Source: PALSA-188 sp963720075 (lineage in GTDB: Bacteria; Acidobacteriota; Terriglobia; Terriglobales; Acidobacteriaceae). Taken from it: a stretch of DNA of 64,000 nucleotides. The stretch covers positions 62,001 to 126,000 of the forward strand of contig CAVREG010000011.1 in the NCBI GenBank assembly GCA_963720075.1, read 5' to 3'. The translations under genes and the position numbers were made by a program. Positions 17,988-26,345 of the stretch are shown here, piece by piece; positions within the stretch are counted from its first letter, which is position 1; every line of letters starts with the position of its first letter. The notes beneath the pieces were generated by a model that saw nothing but the letters and a program-made list of their open reading frames with translations, ran no database searches and was not told the origin of the DNA.

Positions 17988-18890
17988 CTACGAGGCTTTC
18001 CCTTCCCCCTGATCTATCACATAGACCTTCCCGGGTCCTGCCGTCTGAATGCTGTTCTTCTGGAAGCAATCCTTAATTCTGCGGCGCAGTTCGCGGCTGA
18101 CTCCATATTGCTTATTGGGAAGAGTCTTCACCAGCATGAGGTATTCGGCTTCGCCGTTTCCTACGCGATCAATCCCCGGTACTTGTATGTCGCTGACAAT
18201 GTCTTCGGCGAAAGCTGGGTCATGACGGACTTCATCTCCGACCTGCTCTAACAATTTCGCAATCTTTTCGCTGGGTTCGCTATAGGCAACCACGACCCGC
18301 AGGGTGAGCTGCGACCAGTCCCTGGTCAGATTAGAAACAATTTTGATCTCACTGTTAGGGACGATGTGCACGGTGCCGTCATCATCGCGCAGAGTAGTGC
18401 GTCGCAGACTCATGTCCTCGACAACTCCCTTTACTCCAGCAATGCGAACTGTGTCTCCAAGATCGTACTGATTTTCGAATAGGATAAAGAATCCGTTAAT
18501 AAAGTCATGCACCATTGTCTGCGCGCCGAAGCCGATAGCGAGGCCCGCAATTCCCGCGCTGGCCAATAATGGTTCGGGGTGCAACCCGAAAAGCGGAAGA
18601 ACGAGAAGGAGCGCCAAAAATAAAATAACGAATGTCCCAACGCTGTTAATGACACTTGCTAATGTGCGTATCTGCTGTGCGCGCAAACCTGACGGTAGTC
18701 TCTTCGCCTGTAAAGAGGCCAGTCTTCGCGTCAAAAGCCGAACCACGCGAATAAATACGAATGCCCCAACGGAGATCAGAATGACCTTGGGTACGCTGTT
18801 CCGTACAAAGGCCATCGTGTCTTCACGCCAGCCGTGAAATAGTCCCCGAAGATTCGCCGCCTGAGCTGCGAGTAATAGATGAAATCCCAT
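17988..18890 (-). CDS. Small-conductance mechanosensitive channel (MscS family)
   Basis: 300 residues with three main hydrophobic helices. The pore helix is the Gly/Ala-rich segment AGIAGLAIGFGAQTMVHDF, followed by the beta domain (FENQYDLGDTVRIAG, VVEDMSLRRTTLRDDDG, VPNS) and a C-terminal alpha/beta cap. It would form a heptamer in the inner membrane and release solutes on hypo-osmotic shock. It is convergent with the DUF58 gene (33 bases between stops) and divergent from the next small secreted protein. Confidence 0.9.
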   Translation of the reverse strand: MGFHLLLAAQAANLRGLFHGWREDTMAFVRNSVPKVILISVGAFVFIRVVRLLTRRLASLQAKRLPSGLRAQQIRTLASVINSVGTFVILFLALLLVLPLFGLHPEPLLASAGIAGLAIGFGAQTMVHDFINGFFILFENQYDLGDTVRIAGVKGVVEDMSLRRTTLRDDDGTVHIVPNSEIKIVSNLTRDWSQLTLRVVVAYSEPSEKIAKLLEQVGDEVRHDPAFAEDIVSDIQVPGIDRVGNGEAEYLMLVKTLPNKQYGVSRELRRRIKDCFQKNSIQTAGPGKVYVIDQGEGKAS

Positions 18891-18990
18891 TCTGATAGGC
18901 GATTATAAACAACCCCTTGGATGCTGATGGCCAGGTGTAGCCCGCGGCAACGTATAATTCTCTGAAACACAGCCATAAAAAGAGGTGCCC

Positions 18991-19359
18991 GTGCGACCCA
19001 GTTTCCTGCTGATATCCCTGCTATTGTGGATCGCGTTGCCGTTGCGGAGTCTTGGCCAGAATCCATCTCAGTCCCCTAACTTAGGGCCGCCGCCTTTTTC
19101 CCACGAGGATCCATCGCAGGAAAAGTCGCGAGACGATGAAGACGCCGAAAAACTCAAGAAAGCCATGGAGAAGAAACTGAACGAGGAACGCCAAGAGCAG
19201 CTCAAGCGCGATACCGATAAGCTGCTCCAGCTCAGCACCGAGCTAAAACAATATGTGGACAAGACTAACGAAAACGTCATGTCGGTGGACGTGATTAAGA
19301 AGGCGGGAGAAATCGAAAAGCTGGCCCACAGTGTGAAAGAAAAAATGAAAGGCAACTAG
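18991..19359 (+). CDS. Secreted coiled-coil hypothetical protein
   Basis: About 122 residues. Signal peptide MRPSFLLISLLLWIALPL is probably cleaved after SLGQ. The rest is highly charged and helical (KSRDDEDAEKLKKAMEKKL, then QEQLKRDTDKLLQLS), a likely periplasmic coiled coil. I chose GTG 18991 because AGAGG at 18981-18985 sits 5 bases upstream; GTG 18985 is an in-frame alternative. Function unknown. It precedes the Fur-family gene by about 120 bases on the same strand. Confidence 0.65.
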   Translation: MRPSFLLISLLLWIALPLRSLGQNPSQSPNLGPPPFSHEDPSQEKSRDDEDAEKLKKAMEKKLNEERQEQLKRDTDKLLQLSTELKQYVDKTNENVMSVDVIKKAGEIEKLAHSVKEKMKGN

Positions 19360-19451
19360 AAGCGGCTTCGCTGACCCTCCAAGCGGTGAATCCCCCTCAA
19401 TCTGGAACAAGAAAATAGCGGAGCATTGTGTTTGCGTGTCTTCGTCTTCGA

Positions 19452-19473
19452 TATAATTGCAACACGTTTACAA
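19452..19473 (+). promoter_or_regulatory. -10 box followed by Fur/Nur-like operator upstream of the Fur-family gene
   Basis: TATAAT at 19452-19457 is a perfect -10. Directly after it comes TGCAA-CACGT-TTACA (19458-19472), one base from the TGCAA-N5-TTGCA pattern I recall for Streptomyces Nur, a Fur-family nickel sensor. The box would cover the transcription start, about 10 bases before the ATG at 19483, fitting autorepression. No good -35 is visible. Confidence 0.5.
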
Positions 19474-19482
19474 CAGATATTT

Positions 19483-19941
19483 ATGCCGCTCCCACAAACT
19501 GAAACGCCGGGACGATTGCAGGCAGAACTCATGTCTCGCGGATTGCGCATGACCCACCAGCGCAGGACAATATTAAGTGTGGTGGAAACAGCGAAGCAGC
19601 ATCTGGACGTGAGTCAGATTCTTCGCCATGCCCGCAAGCGGGACCCGAGAATTGACCGCGTGACCGTTTACCGAACATTGAATCTCCTTAAACGTCACGG
19701 GTTGATAGATGAGCTGGACCTGATGCACATGCAGGGCGAGAAGCACTTCTACGAGAGAAGGCCTCAGCGCGATCACATACATATGGCGTGCCTGCGTTGC
19801 GGCAAAATCACCGAATTTGAGAGCGATTTGTTTGACCGCCTGAAGGGCCAGATTCAGCGTGATTGTCACTTTCACATCGTTGTGACTCGCCTGGAAGTTG
19901 GCGGTTACTGCTCGACTTGCCGCTCCTCGGCGTCTTCCTGA
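19483..19941 (+). CDS. Fur-family metal- or peroxide-responsive regulator
   Basis: 152 residues from ATG 19483. The winged helix (LRMTHQRRTILSVV ... RVTVYRTLNLLKRHGLI) is followed by the dimer and metal domain with HIH (His98, His100), CLRC (Cys103, Cys106), a CHFH cluster (Cys128-His131) and a C-terminal CSTC (Cys143, Cys146). The two CxxC pairs form the structural zinc site of Fur/Zur/PerR proteins; which metal or peroxide it senses cannot be read. An upstream in-frame ATG at 19426 would place the -10 box inside the gene, so I reject it. Confidence 0.88.
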   Translation: MPLPQTETPGRLQAELMSRGLRMTHQRRTILSVVETAKQHLDVSQILRHARKRDPRIDRVTVYRTLNLLKRHGLIDELDLMHMQGEKHFYERRPQRDHIHMACLRCGKITEFESDLFDRLKGQIQRDCHFHIVVTRLEVGGYCSTCRSSASS

Positions 19942-20045
19942 CAACTTCCGCTCGTTGCATTTCGTTGCAACAATCCTGAAACAGAAAATGCAATACCTCA
20001 TTGACCGAATTAGTGGGATGCATCTACGATTGGTTCGTCGCTTTC

Positions 20046-20066
20046 TATATGCAAGCTTGTTGCAAC
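20046..20066 (+). promoter_or_regulatory. Nur-like box upstream of outer-membrane/cytochrome c operon
   Basis: A -10-like TATATG (20046-20051) runs straight into TGCAA-GCTTG-TTGCA (20050-20064), an exact TGCAA-N5-TTGCA box. The layout is the same as upstream of the Fur-family gene. A third, differently oriented palindrome, GTTGCA-N6-TGCAAC, lies at 19954-19971 just after that gene. The next coding start is at 20088. Confidence 0.5.
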
Positions 20067-20087
20067 TAGGTGTTGAAGTGATTTCTT

Positions 20088-20954
20088 ATGATGGCTCGCT
20101 GGCTCGTTGCGCTGGTCCTATTTATGCCCGTAGCGTGTTCTGCCCAGGAAAGCCCGTATTTCGTCACGTATGACCATCACATGGAGGAACCGGGCAACCT
20201 TGAGATTGAAGTCTCAACCTCGACTGACATTCCGCGCGCTGGCCAGCGGTTTTATTTTGCCCCCTGGACGGAATTCGAATACGGAGTCACGGCACGATGG
20301 ACCACGGAAGTTTATCTTGAGGGGCAATCTACATGGCAAGACAGCACCCTGTTCACCGGGTGGAGAATCGAAAATCGCTTTCGCCCGCTGAAGCGGGAAC
20401 ACTGGATTAATCCAGTTCTTTATCTCGAATACGAGAACCTAAACGAGGCCGACCGTATTCAGAAGGAAATCGAGGGCGGATCTCCCGACATCAGCTCGCC
20501 AAATTCAGTACTGCGCCTGCTCAAGGACCGGGAACTGGAAACGAAACTGATTCTCTCAAGCGACGTGCACGATTGGAATATTGCCGGTAATTTCATTGCG
20601 GCGAAAAACTTCTCCCAAGATGAAGGTGTCGAGTTTGGATACTCGGTTGGCTTTTCGCGTCCTCTCGCTACTTTGGCGTCGGGCTCGAATTGCAGGTTCT
20701 GCCGGGAAAACTTTTCTGCCGGGGCCGAAGTTTATGGCGGATTGGGCAGTACGCTGGGCGTTGGTTTAACTGATACCGCGCATTACGTGGCGCCGGTGAT
20801 CGCATGGTTAGTCAGCGACAACACCACGCTTCGGATTTCGCCAGGATTCGGATTGTCTCATCAGAGTAGTGCCTTACTACTCCGTTTCGGCGTCAGCTAC
20901 GAAATTCAGGGAATCGGCGGGCGCATGGCGCGGCTGTTCAGAGGCAAACCATGA
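20088..20954 (+). CDS. Outer-membrane-like hypothetical protein
   Basis: 288 residues. The signal peptide ends at CSAQ (about residue 23). The remainder alternates aromatic and polar residues in many short strands (FYFAPWTEFEYGV, TTEVYLEGQSTW, RISPGFGLSHQSS), as in outer-membrane beta barrels. Two Cys pairs appear in CRFC. It is translationally coupled to the cytochrome c gene (ATGA at 20951) and carries a Nur-like box, so it may be a regulated porin or transporter; that is inference. Confidence 0.65.
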   Translation: MMARWLVALVLFMPVACSAQESPYFVTYDHHMEEPGNLEIEVSTSTDIPRAGQRFYFAPWTEFEYGVTARWTTEVYLEGQSTWQDSTLFTGWRIENRFRPLKREHWINPVLYLEYENLNEADRIQKEIEGGSPDISSPNSVLRLLKDRELETKLILSSDVHDWNIAGNFIAAKNFSQDEGVEFGYSVGFSRPLATLASGSNCRFCRENFSAGAEVYGGLGSTLGVGLTDTAHYVAPVIAWLVSDNTTLRISPGFGLSHQSSALLLRFGVSYEIQGIGGRMARLFRGKP

Positions 20955-21355
20955 TGCGCCGGATCATCAAATACGCATTCGTGGGTCTGGGATTCTTCGG
21001 TTTGTTATGGGCGCAAAACCTTGGCTACGTACCTGATCCAACATGGCAGGCTCCGGAGAGCGCAGCGGCTCGAGCCAATCCGCTGGCAAAGAGGGCCACA
21101 GCAGCAGCAGGTGGAAAGAAGTTGTTTCTGCGCAACTGTGCTGAGTGCCACGCCCCGGACGGTACCGGCATGGTAAAAAAACATTCCGCCGACTTTCATC
21201 TTCCAGTAGTCCAAGAGCAACCTGACGGCGCTCTTTTCTGGAAGATTACAAATGGAAATACCGACCGTGGCATGCCATCCTTCAGCAAGCTTCCCGAGCT
21301 TGAGAGATGGCAGCTAGTGCTCTACCTGCGCACTCTAACGACAAAAACCAATTAG
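20951..21355 (+). CDS. Exported mono-heme cytochrome c
   Basis: 134 residues. An N-terminal signal or anchor helix (IIKYAFVGLGFFGLLW) is followed by one heme c site CAECH at residues 63-67 and a likely axial Met108 in RGMPSF. It is a small class I cytochrome for periplasmic electron transfer. Its start overlaps the stop of the outer-membrane-like gene, so the two are made together. The partner oxidase or reductase is not in the window. Confidence 0.88.
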   Translation: MMRRIIKYAFVGLGFFGLLWAQNLGYVPDPTWQAPESAAARANPLAKRATAAAGGKKLFLRNCAECHAPDGTGMVKKHSADFHLPVVQEQPDGALFWKITNGNTDRGMPSFSKLPELERWQLVLYLRTLTTKTN

Positions 21356-21364
21356 ACGAAAATC

Positions 21365-21850
21365 CTAAGCCAGCTTCAGGCGTTCTCGAATTTCAGCCAC
21401 AAGGTTCTCGGGAGTCTTGCTTACGTCCAGCACAATCGCGTCGGAGGGTTCTTCCAGGGCTTCAAATTGGCTGCGCAGAATTGTTTCGGTAGCAAAGTGT
21501 CCATGCCTTGAAAGCAGCCGCTGATAAATCACTTCATAACTTCCCTTGAGGTAAACAAACTTCACTTCTGGATCAACCGCCAGCGTTTGCCTGTAATCGC
21601 GCTTCAAAGCCGAACACGCGAGCACAACGTTCTGATGGTGCGCAAACCACCCCAAGATTGCCCTACGCATTGCCGCCAACCATGGGCCGCGATCAGCGTC
21701 ATTCAGCGCAATCCCCTGGCTCATCTTTTCTTTGTTCGCCGCAGAATGAAAACTATCCGCGTCCGCAAACTGCCATTCCAATTGCAGTGCCAGCAAGCGG
21801 CCGACGGTTGTCTTCCCGGCCCCGGTTACGCCCATCACGATGACAATCAA
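21365..21850 (-). CDS. gntK: Gluconokinase (GntK family)
   Basis: 161 residues, a P-loop kinase: VMGVTGAGKTTVGRLLA at the start, FADADSFHSAANKEKMSQGI, then LACSALKRDYRQTL and FVYLKGSYEVIYQRL. These are hallmark segments of gluconokinase, which phosphorylates gluconate to 6-phosphogluconate in the cytoplasm. No gluconate permease or regulator is adjacent. It is convergent with the cytochrome c gene and divergent from the fluoride operon. Confidence 0.9.
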   Translation of the reverse strand: MIVIVMGVTGAGKTTVGRLLALQLEWQFADADSFHSAANKEKMSQGIALNDADRGPWLAAMRRAILGWFAHHQNVVLACSALKRDYRQTLAVDPEVKFVYLKGSYEVIYQRLLSRHGHFATETILRSQFEALEEPSDAIVLDVSKTPENLVAEIRERLKLA

Positions 21851-22148
21851 TAGAGACTCCGCTCAAAGCGTTACGTTACGGAATAGCAGCGGGCGCGGAA
21901 GGTGCAAATCCTGCAATCCGGTAAAATCATGCACCATGCTGCCCGGCTTTGGGCCTGCCTGCAATCTTTCAGGATCAATCAAAGCCAATCCTGCGCCCAG
22001 TTTATGTCCTATATCACAATCCATTGCTTGCTCATGTCTTGAAACAACAATTCGCATTTCGGAAGGTCTTAGCCACAAATCAGCATGTAATTTATGGTCC
22101 GCAACAGCTTAGGTACAACAGGACTGTAGTGGCTGTTACAATATTCGT
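21851..22148. other. Gap between gntK and the fluoride riboswitch
   Basis: About 300 bases between divergent genes. It should hold the promoters of both gntK and the crcB operon. I see no convincing -35/-10 pair, no conserved small gene and no tRNA; short frames here lack start signals and family features. Confidence 0.5.
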
Positions 22149-22222
22149 GGCGATGGAGTTCGCCAGAACCGCTTACTCACTGAGAGGCTGATAACTCCTA
22201 CAAACTTTTGTAGGAGAGCTCC
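22149..22222 (+). promoter_or_regulatory. Fluoride riboswitch (crcB motif) with SD-sequestering hairpin
   Basis: GGCGATGGAGTTCGCC (22149-22164), AACCGCT and CTGATAACTCCTAC match the conserved crcB-motif fluoride aptamer. It is followed by a 10-base-pair hairpin, CTCCTACAAA (22195-22204) pairing with TTTGTAGGAG (22207-22216). The right arm contains the Shine-Dalgarno AGGAG, six bases before the GTG of crcB, and the left arm overlaps the aptamer's conserved 3' end. Fluoride binding should free the ribosome site, so control looks translational. Confidence 0.93.
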
Positions 22223-22612
22223 GTGACCGATTTTCCCGTCAGAGATTTTCTAGTCATATCCCTCGGCGCAGTCTTCGGCGCCAATGCCCGTTACTTTCTC
22301 AGCCGTTACGCCGCCAAAATACTGGGGCCAATGTTTCCCTACGGCACTCTAATCATCAACATTCTGGGCAGTTTGATCGTAGGGTTTTTTGTGATTTGGA
22401 CGACGGAACGAGTGCTGGTCAATCCACGATGGCGATTGCTGGTGGTGGTCGGATTTTGCGGCGCATTCACAACGTTCTCCAGCTATGCCTTTGAGACAAT
22501 GTCGTACTTCGAGCAAGGACAATGGTTGCTTATGCTCACTAATTTTGTTACCAACAACGCATTGTGCCTGGGCGCAGCTTTGGCTGGGATGGCCTTGGCT
22601 CGGGTGCTGTAA
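22223..22612 (+). CDS. crcB: Fluoride channel CrcB/Fluc
   Basis: 129 residues, four membrane helices. Typical Fluc features: GAVFGANARYFLSRY, FPYGTLIINILGSLIVGFF, GFCGAFTTFSSYAFE (pore Phe and Ser/Thr track) and a C-terminal small-residue helix. It exports fluoride as a dual-topology dimer. Start is GTG 22223 with AGGAG at 22212-22216 embedded in the riboswitch hairpin. First gene of crcB-DUF190-bshB1. Confidence 0.95.
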   Translation: MTDFPVRDFLVISLGAVFGANARYFLSRYAAKILGPMFPYGTLIINILGSLIVGFFVIWTTERVLVNPRWRLLVVVGFCGAFTTFSSYAFETMSYFEQGQWLLMLTNFVTNNALCLGAALAGMALARVL

Positions 22613-22613
22613 A

Positions 22614-22943
22614 ATGCCAGACGCGATGGCAGTTCAAGTCACAATCTATCTCACCGAAGGCGATAAGTGGAAGAATCGCCCTCTGCACATGGAGATCCTC
22701 AATTATTTACGCGAGCAAAATGTTTTTTCCGCGACCGCCGTGCATGCTGTCGGCGGATTCATGGGACGCCAGCGAGTAAAGACCAGTCACCTTGTTGACG
22801 CCGGCGGCAAACTTCCCTTGATCATTATTTTCGTGGATACCGATGAGCACGTGAACCGCGTTCTTCCTACCTTGAAAGAGATGGCCGCGCATCGCATGAT
22901 CGTCCGCGAAAATGTCGTGATTGAACAGGGCGAACTGAACTGA
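22614..22943 (+). CDS. DUF190 protein (CrcB-associated)
   Basis: 109 residues from ATG 22614, one base after the crcB stop. VTIYLTEGDKWKNRPLHMEIL and GFMGRQRVKTSHLVD are characteristic of DUF190, a small PII-like ferredoxin fold often encoded next to crcB. It is thought to be regulatory; the ligand is unknown. Being under the fluoride riboswitch supports a role with CrcB. An in-frame ATG at 22626 is possible. Confidence 0.88.
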   Translation: MPDAMAVQVTIYLTEGDKWKNRPLHMEILNYLREQNVFSATAVHAVGGFMGRQRVKTSHLVDAGGKLPLIIIFVDTDEHVNRVLPTLKEMAAHRMIVRENVVIEQGELN

Positions 22944-22944
22944 A

Positions 22945-23718
22945 ATGGCGAGCCTGCCTCTAGACATTCTCGCCATTGCTGCCCATAGGGACGATGTCGA
23001 ACAGACCTGTGGCGGCACGTTGCTCAAGATGGCTCAAAAAGGTCATCGCACAGGAATCCTCGACCTTACTCAAGGAGAGATGGGGACGAGGGGCAGCGCC
23101 GAAGATCGGGCGCGAGAAGCTACTGAGGCTGCGAAAATATTGTCCGTCGCATGGCGTCAAGCTTTAGACATTCCGGACGGGCGCGTCGAAAACACATGGG
23201 AAAATCGCCTCAAAGTTGCTCGAGTGATCCGGGAGCAGTGGCCAAGGGTAGTCATACTTCCCTACTGGAAGGGGCGCCATCCGGATCACTATACTGCTTC
23301 GATTCTGGGATATGAAGCCTGCTTCCTGGCAGGGCTGGCGAAATTGGTGATCCGCGGCCAATCAAGTGTGGCGCGGGCGTCCTCGCCCGCGATTGCATCA
23401 GTCGGGGAACTACCTCCCCATCGGCCATTTAAGATTATCTATGCCACGCTCTACTACGACTTGCGGCCGACTTTCGTTGTGGACATCACGGAGCAATTCG
23501 AGGCTCGTCTCCAATCCCTGATGGCATACAAAACGCAATTCAGCGATCAGGAAGCCGGGAAAGATTTGTTTCCCGCGCAGGATGAGGTTCGCGCTCGCGT
23601 TGAAGCGATGGCACGCTTCTACGGAATGTTGGGAGGTGTTACCTACGCCGAACCATTCCTGCAAAAAGAGGTTGGACTGATAGATGACTTGACGCTAATT
23701 CCGGTGAAATCTATTTGA
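22945..23718 (+). CDS. bshB1: Bacillithiol biosynthesis deacetylase BshB1 (PIG-L/LmbE family)
   Basis: 257 residues. The metal-binding motif AHRDDVE (His14, Asp16, Asp17; Pro of AHPDD replaced by Arg) and GRHPDH supply the zinc site of GlcNAc-malate deacetylases; IPDGRVENTWENRLKVA and YKTQFSDQ fit BshB1. It removes acetyl from GlcNAc-malate in bacillithiol synthesis. It follows DUF190 by one base. Residues about 137-155 are an extra loop encoded by a GC palindrome, absent from what I recall of the family between AKL and HRPFKI. Confidence 0.85.
   Translation: MASLPLDILAIAAHRDDVEQTCGGTLLKMAQKGHRTGILDLTQGEMGTRGSAEDRAREATEAAKILSVAWRQALDIPDGRVENTWENRLKVARVIREQWPRVVILPYWKGRHPDHYTASILGYEACFLAGLAKLVIRGQSSVARASSPAIASVGELPPHRPFKIIYATLYYDLRPTFVVDITEQFEARLQSLMAYKTQFSDQEAGKDLFPAQDEVRARVEAMARFYGMLGGVTYAEPFLQKEVGLIDDLTLIPVKSI
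23373..23390. repeat. GC-rich palindrome inside bshB1
   Basis: GCGGGCG (23373-23379) and CGCCCGC (23384-23390) pair perfectly around TCCT. It belongs to the class of short palindromes common between acidobacterial genes but lies in frame inside bshB1, translated as the loop VARASSPA. Confidence 0.8.
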
Positions 23719-23831
23719 ACTGAAAGAAGTATCAACGCACGTAGGAACAGCCGCCCAGTCGAGCATAGCTCTACCTTAAATTCAAAATATTCTTCGAAGG
23801 CAGTTAGTGGCGGCCTGCCCAAGGCACCGCT

Positions 23832-24191
23832 TTACGCCACCGCGCCCTTACTGAACGACTCCGCAGCTTCCTTCTCATTAGGGTAAACGTCGAAGACGGT
23901 GACTAGTTTCGTCACCTGCAACAAGTCGCCAACTCGCTGCGTCAGGTTCGCGAGTTTCAACGCTCCTCCGTTGTTGCGTGCAGTTGTGTAAAGCCCAACC
24001 AAAGTTCCCAGGCCTCCGCTATCAATGTAGGTAACGCCGGACAAATTAAGAACCGTGCGCTTGCTGTGCGTCAGCAGCTTTTTCACCGTGTCTCGAAGCA
24101 ACGCAGATTCCTCGCCAAACACAATTCTGCCAATGCAGTCCACGACGAGAACGTCGTCGTCCATAGTTCTGGTGCTTAGTCTTAGTTGCAT
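23832..24191 (-). CDS. STAS-domain anti-sigma factor antagonist
   Basis: 119 residues, a single STAS domain: LVVDCIGRIVFGEESALLRD, then the phosphorylation loop YIDSGGLGTLVGLY (Ser of DSGG) and a C-terminal VFDVYPNEKEAAESF. Such proteins bind an anti-sigma kinase and release a sigma factor when dephosphorylated. No anti-sigma kinase or sigma gene is adjacent. It is convergent with bshB1. Confidence 0.9.
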   Translation of the reverse strand: MQLRLSTRTMDDDVLVVDCIGRIVFGEESALLRDTVKKLLTHSKRTVLNLSGVTYIDSGGLGTLVGLYTTARNNGGALKLANLTQRVGDLLQVTKLVTVFDVYPNEKEAAESFSKGAVA

Positions 24192-24432
24192 GGTGGGCCT
24201 CCTGAAGCGGGCAAACGACTCAGTTCAACTGAAAAGAGTATCTTTTGGAGCGATACTTCGCAAGACCATTTATAAAGGTTTTTGATTCAAAAAGAGATTG
24301 GCGCTAATTCGAGAAACCACTGAAAATACCACTCACGAGATGCATTGCGGCTTTTTTAATACCAAACAGTCGCGACGCCAGAACCCCGTTTCCACTCTTC
24401 AGCATCACGTATAATCAGATCATCTCCTCGAC

Positions 24433-26295
24433 ATGAGCTACCAGGTTCTCGCCCGAAAATACCGTCCCCAAAAATTCTCCGAAGTAATCGGACAGGAGCA
24501 CGTCACCCGCACCCTTAAGAATGCCATTGCACAAGGCCGTACGGCCCACGGATACATTTTCAGTGGGCATCGCGGTATCGGGAAGACCACCGTCGCTCGC
24601 ATTCTAGCGATGGCTTTGAATTGCCGCTCTTCCGACAAGCCTGTGGAAGAGCCGTGCGGAGTCTGTGAGTCGTGCACCGAGATTCGAGCGGGAAATTCCG
24701 TGGATGTTCTAGAAATTGACGCGGCCACGAATCGCGGCATTGACGAGATTCGCGAACTTCGCGAGGGCGCGCGCTATCGCCCTGCCCGTGACCGCTTCAA
24801 GATAGTTATTCTCGATGAGGCCCATCAGATTACCGACGCGGCCTTTAATGCCTTGCTGAAGACACTGGAAGAGCCTCCCGATCACATGGTTTTCATGCTG
24901 GCGACAACTCAGCCAGAGGATATTCCGCAAACCATCCGTTCCCGCTGCCAGCATTTTAGTTTTCGTGCGGTTCGCTTCGAAGAGATTATGAATCAACTGA
25001 GAGATCTCTCCGCCCGCGAGAACATTCCTGCCGACGAAGACGCCCTCGCAATGCTCGCAGAGGCCGGAGACGGTTCCATGCGGGACGCACTATCCATTCT
25101 TGATCAAGCCATTGCATCCTGCGACGGACGGCTGACCTCTGAATCTATCCGCCAACTCGTCGGTGCGGCGCCATCGGGAGCGATGGAAGAAGTCATGAAA
25201 GCGGTATCGGAAGGATCGAGCGATGAGGTGCTTCGCCAGGTTGACCGCCTGATCAGCGAAGGACAAAATCCCACACACTTTGCGCGCCAGATGGTTCGGT
25301 TTATTCGTAACGCCGTGGTTGCGAAAGTTGCGGGGGCCGATTCGCAGTTGCTGCAAATTTCCGGAGACGAACGGCAGCGGGTGGCTCGAATTGCCGAGTT
25401 GTTTAGCGAGGAAGATCTCGCCCGGCATTTGCAAATCATTCTGCGCACGCACGCCGAACTGGGATACCGGCAGGAACAACGTTTTCACCTCGAATTAGGA
25501 TTGCTGAAGATGGCGCACGCCCAGCGGTTGTTGCCAATTGAGCAATTTCTAAGCGAAGCAGCCGCGTCAGCAGGAAGCGCTCCGCGTCCGCTGGGAAAAC
25601 CGTCCATGGTTCCTGATGCGCGAAAGGCAGAGGCCGCAACGCCGTCACGGTCAAACTTCGTTTCCCCTTTCGCGGCGGATTCGGCCCGCAAGGGGAGTGG
25701 AAAGCCGCAACTCTCGTCCGAGGCAGCGTTTTCCGGCGGACGGATGACAAGTGCGGTCGCGGTGGCTCCGGTAATCCTGGGGGAAGCGGTGGCGGAAGAA
25801 ATGCGGGAGTCAATTCACGAAGTTTTTAAGGCTGCCATCCCTCCGGAAGCAACTGCCGCCGTCGCCTTGGCAAGGGTTGCAATAGTTGACGTTGCAGAAG
25901 GAACTCAACCTACGATTACGCAATTGCGGACGGCGGTTCTCGATGCCCTATCAGACGCAGGACATCGAATGCTTGTTTCCATGTTAGAGAGCGGTGAATG
26001 GAACCTGGATGGCAATGAATTAGCAATCAAGGTCGCTTCATCAGCAGCGGTAATTGATATGTCGCTGGGCGCGGACGCCAGAAAACTCGCAATCGCAACC
26101 GCGACCGGCCTGCTTGGGCATCCGATAAAGTTGAAGGTTGTCTCCGGGGAAGTGAGCCAACTTGGCCCCACAAAGACTATCTCAACCAACGGAAGTGGTC
26201 GTAGCCGCGCCGAGCAAGACCCGATCGTTCGCCGCATGAAAGACAAATTTGGCGCAGAGATCAGAACGATTATTGACTATCGGGAAAAGAGATGA
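24433..26295 (+). CDS. dnaX: DNA polymerase III subunits gamma/tau
   Basis: 620 residues. AAA+ clamp-loader core: Walker A GHRGIGKT at 45-52, a zinc module with Cys64, Cys75, Cys78 and Cys81, Walker B LDEAHQIT and sensor SRC in RSRCQHFSF. Domain III follows to about 365, then a variable tail. It loads the sliding clamp and bridges polymerases. Start ATG 24433. First gene of dnaX-ybaB-recR. No slippery A-run signal for a gamma form was obvious. Confidence 0.96.
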   Translation: MSYQVLARKYRPQKFSEVIGQEHVTRTLKNAIAQGRTAHGYIFSGHRGIGKTTVARILAMALNCRSSDKPVEEPCGVCESCTEIRAGNSVDVLEIDAATNRGIDEIRELREGARYRPARDRFKIVILDEAHQITDAAFNALLKTLEEPPDHMVFMLATTQPEDIPQTIRSRCQHFSFRAVRFEEIMNQLRDLSARENIPADEDALAMLAEAGDGSMRDALSILDQAIASCDGRLTSESIRQLVGAAPSGAMEEVMKAVSEGSSDEVLRQVDRLISEGQNPTHFARQMVRFIRNAVVAKVAGADSQLLQISGDERQRVARIAELFSEEDLARHLQIILRTHAELGYRQEQRFHLELGLLKMAHAQRLLPIEQFLSEAAASAGSAPRPLGKPSMVPDARKAEAATPSRSNFVSPFAADSARKGSGKPQLSSEAAFSGGRMTSAVAVAPVILGEAVAEEMRESIHEVFKAAIPPEATAAVALARVAIVDVAEGTQPTITQLRTAVLDALSDAGHRMLVSMLESGEWNLDGNELAIKVASSAAVIDMSLGADARKLAIATATGLLGHPIKLKVVSGEVSQLGPTKTISTNGSGRSRAEQDPIVRRMKDKFGAEIRTIIDYREKR

Positions 26296-26345
26296 AGCGA
26301 CCGTCTGCATCGCAAGCTTAAGAATTGAGTTCAAGGAAGGACCCA

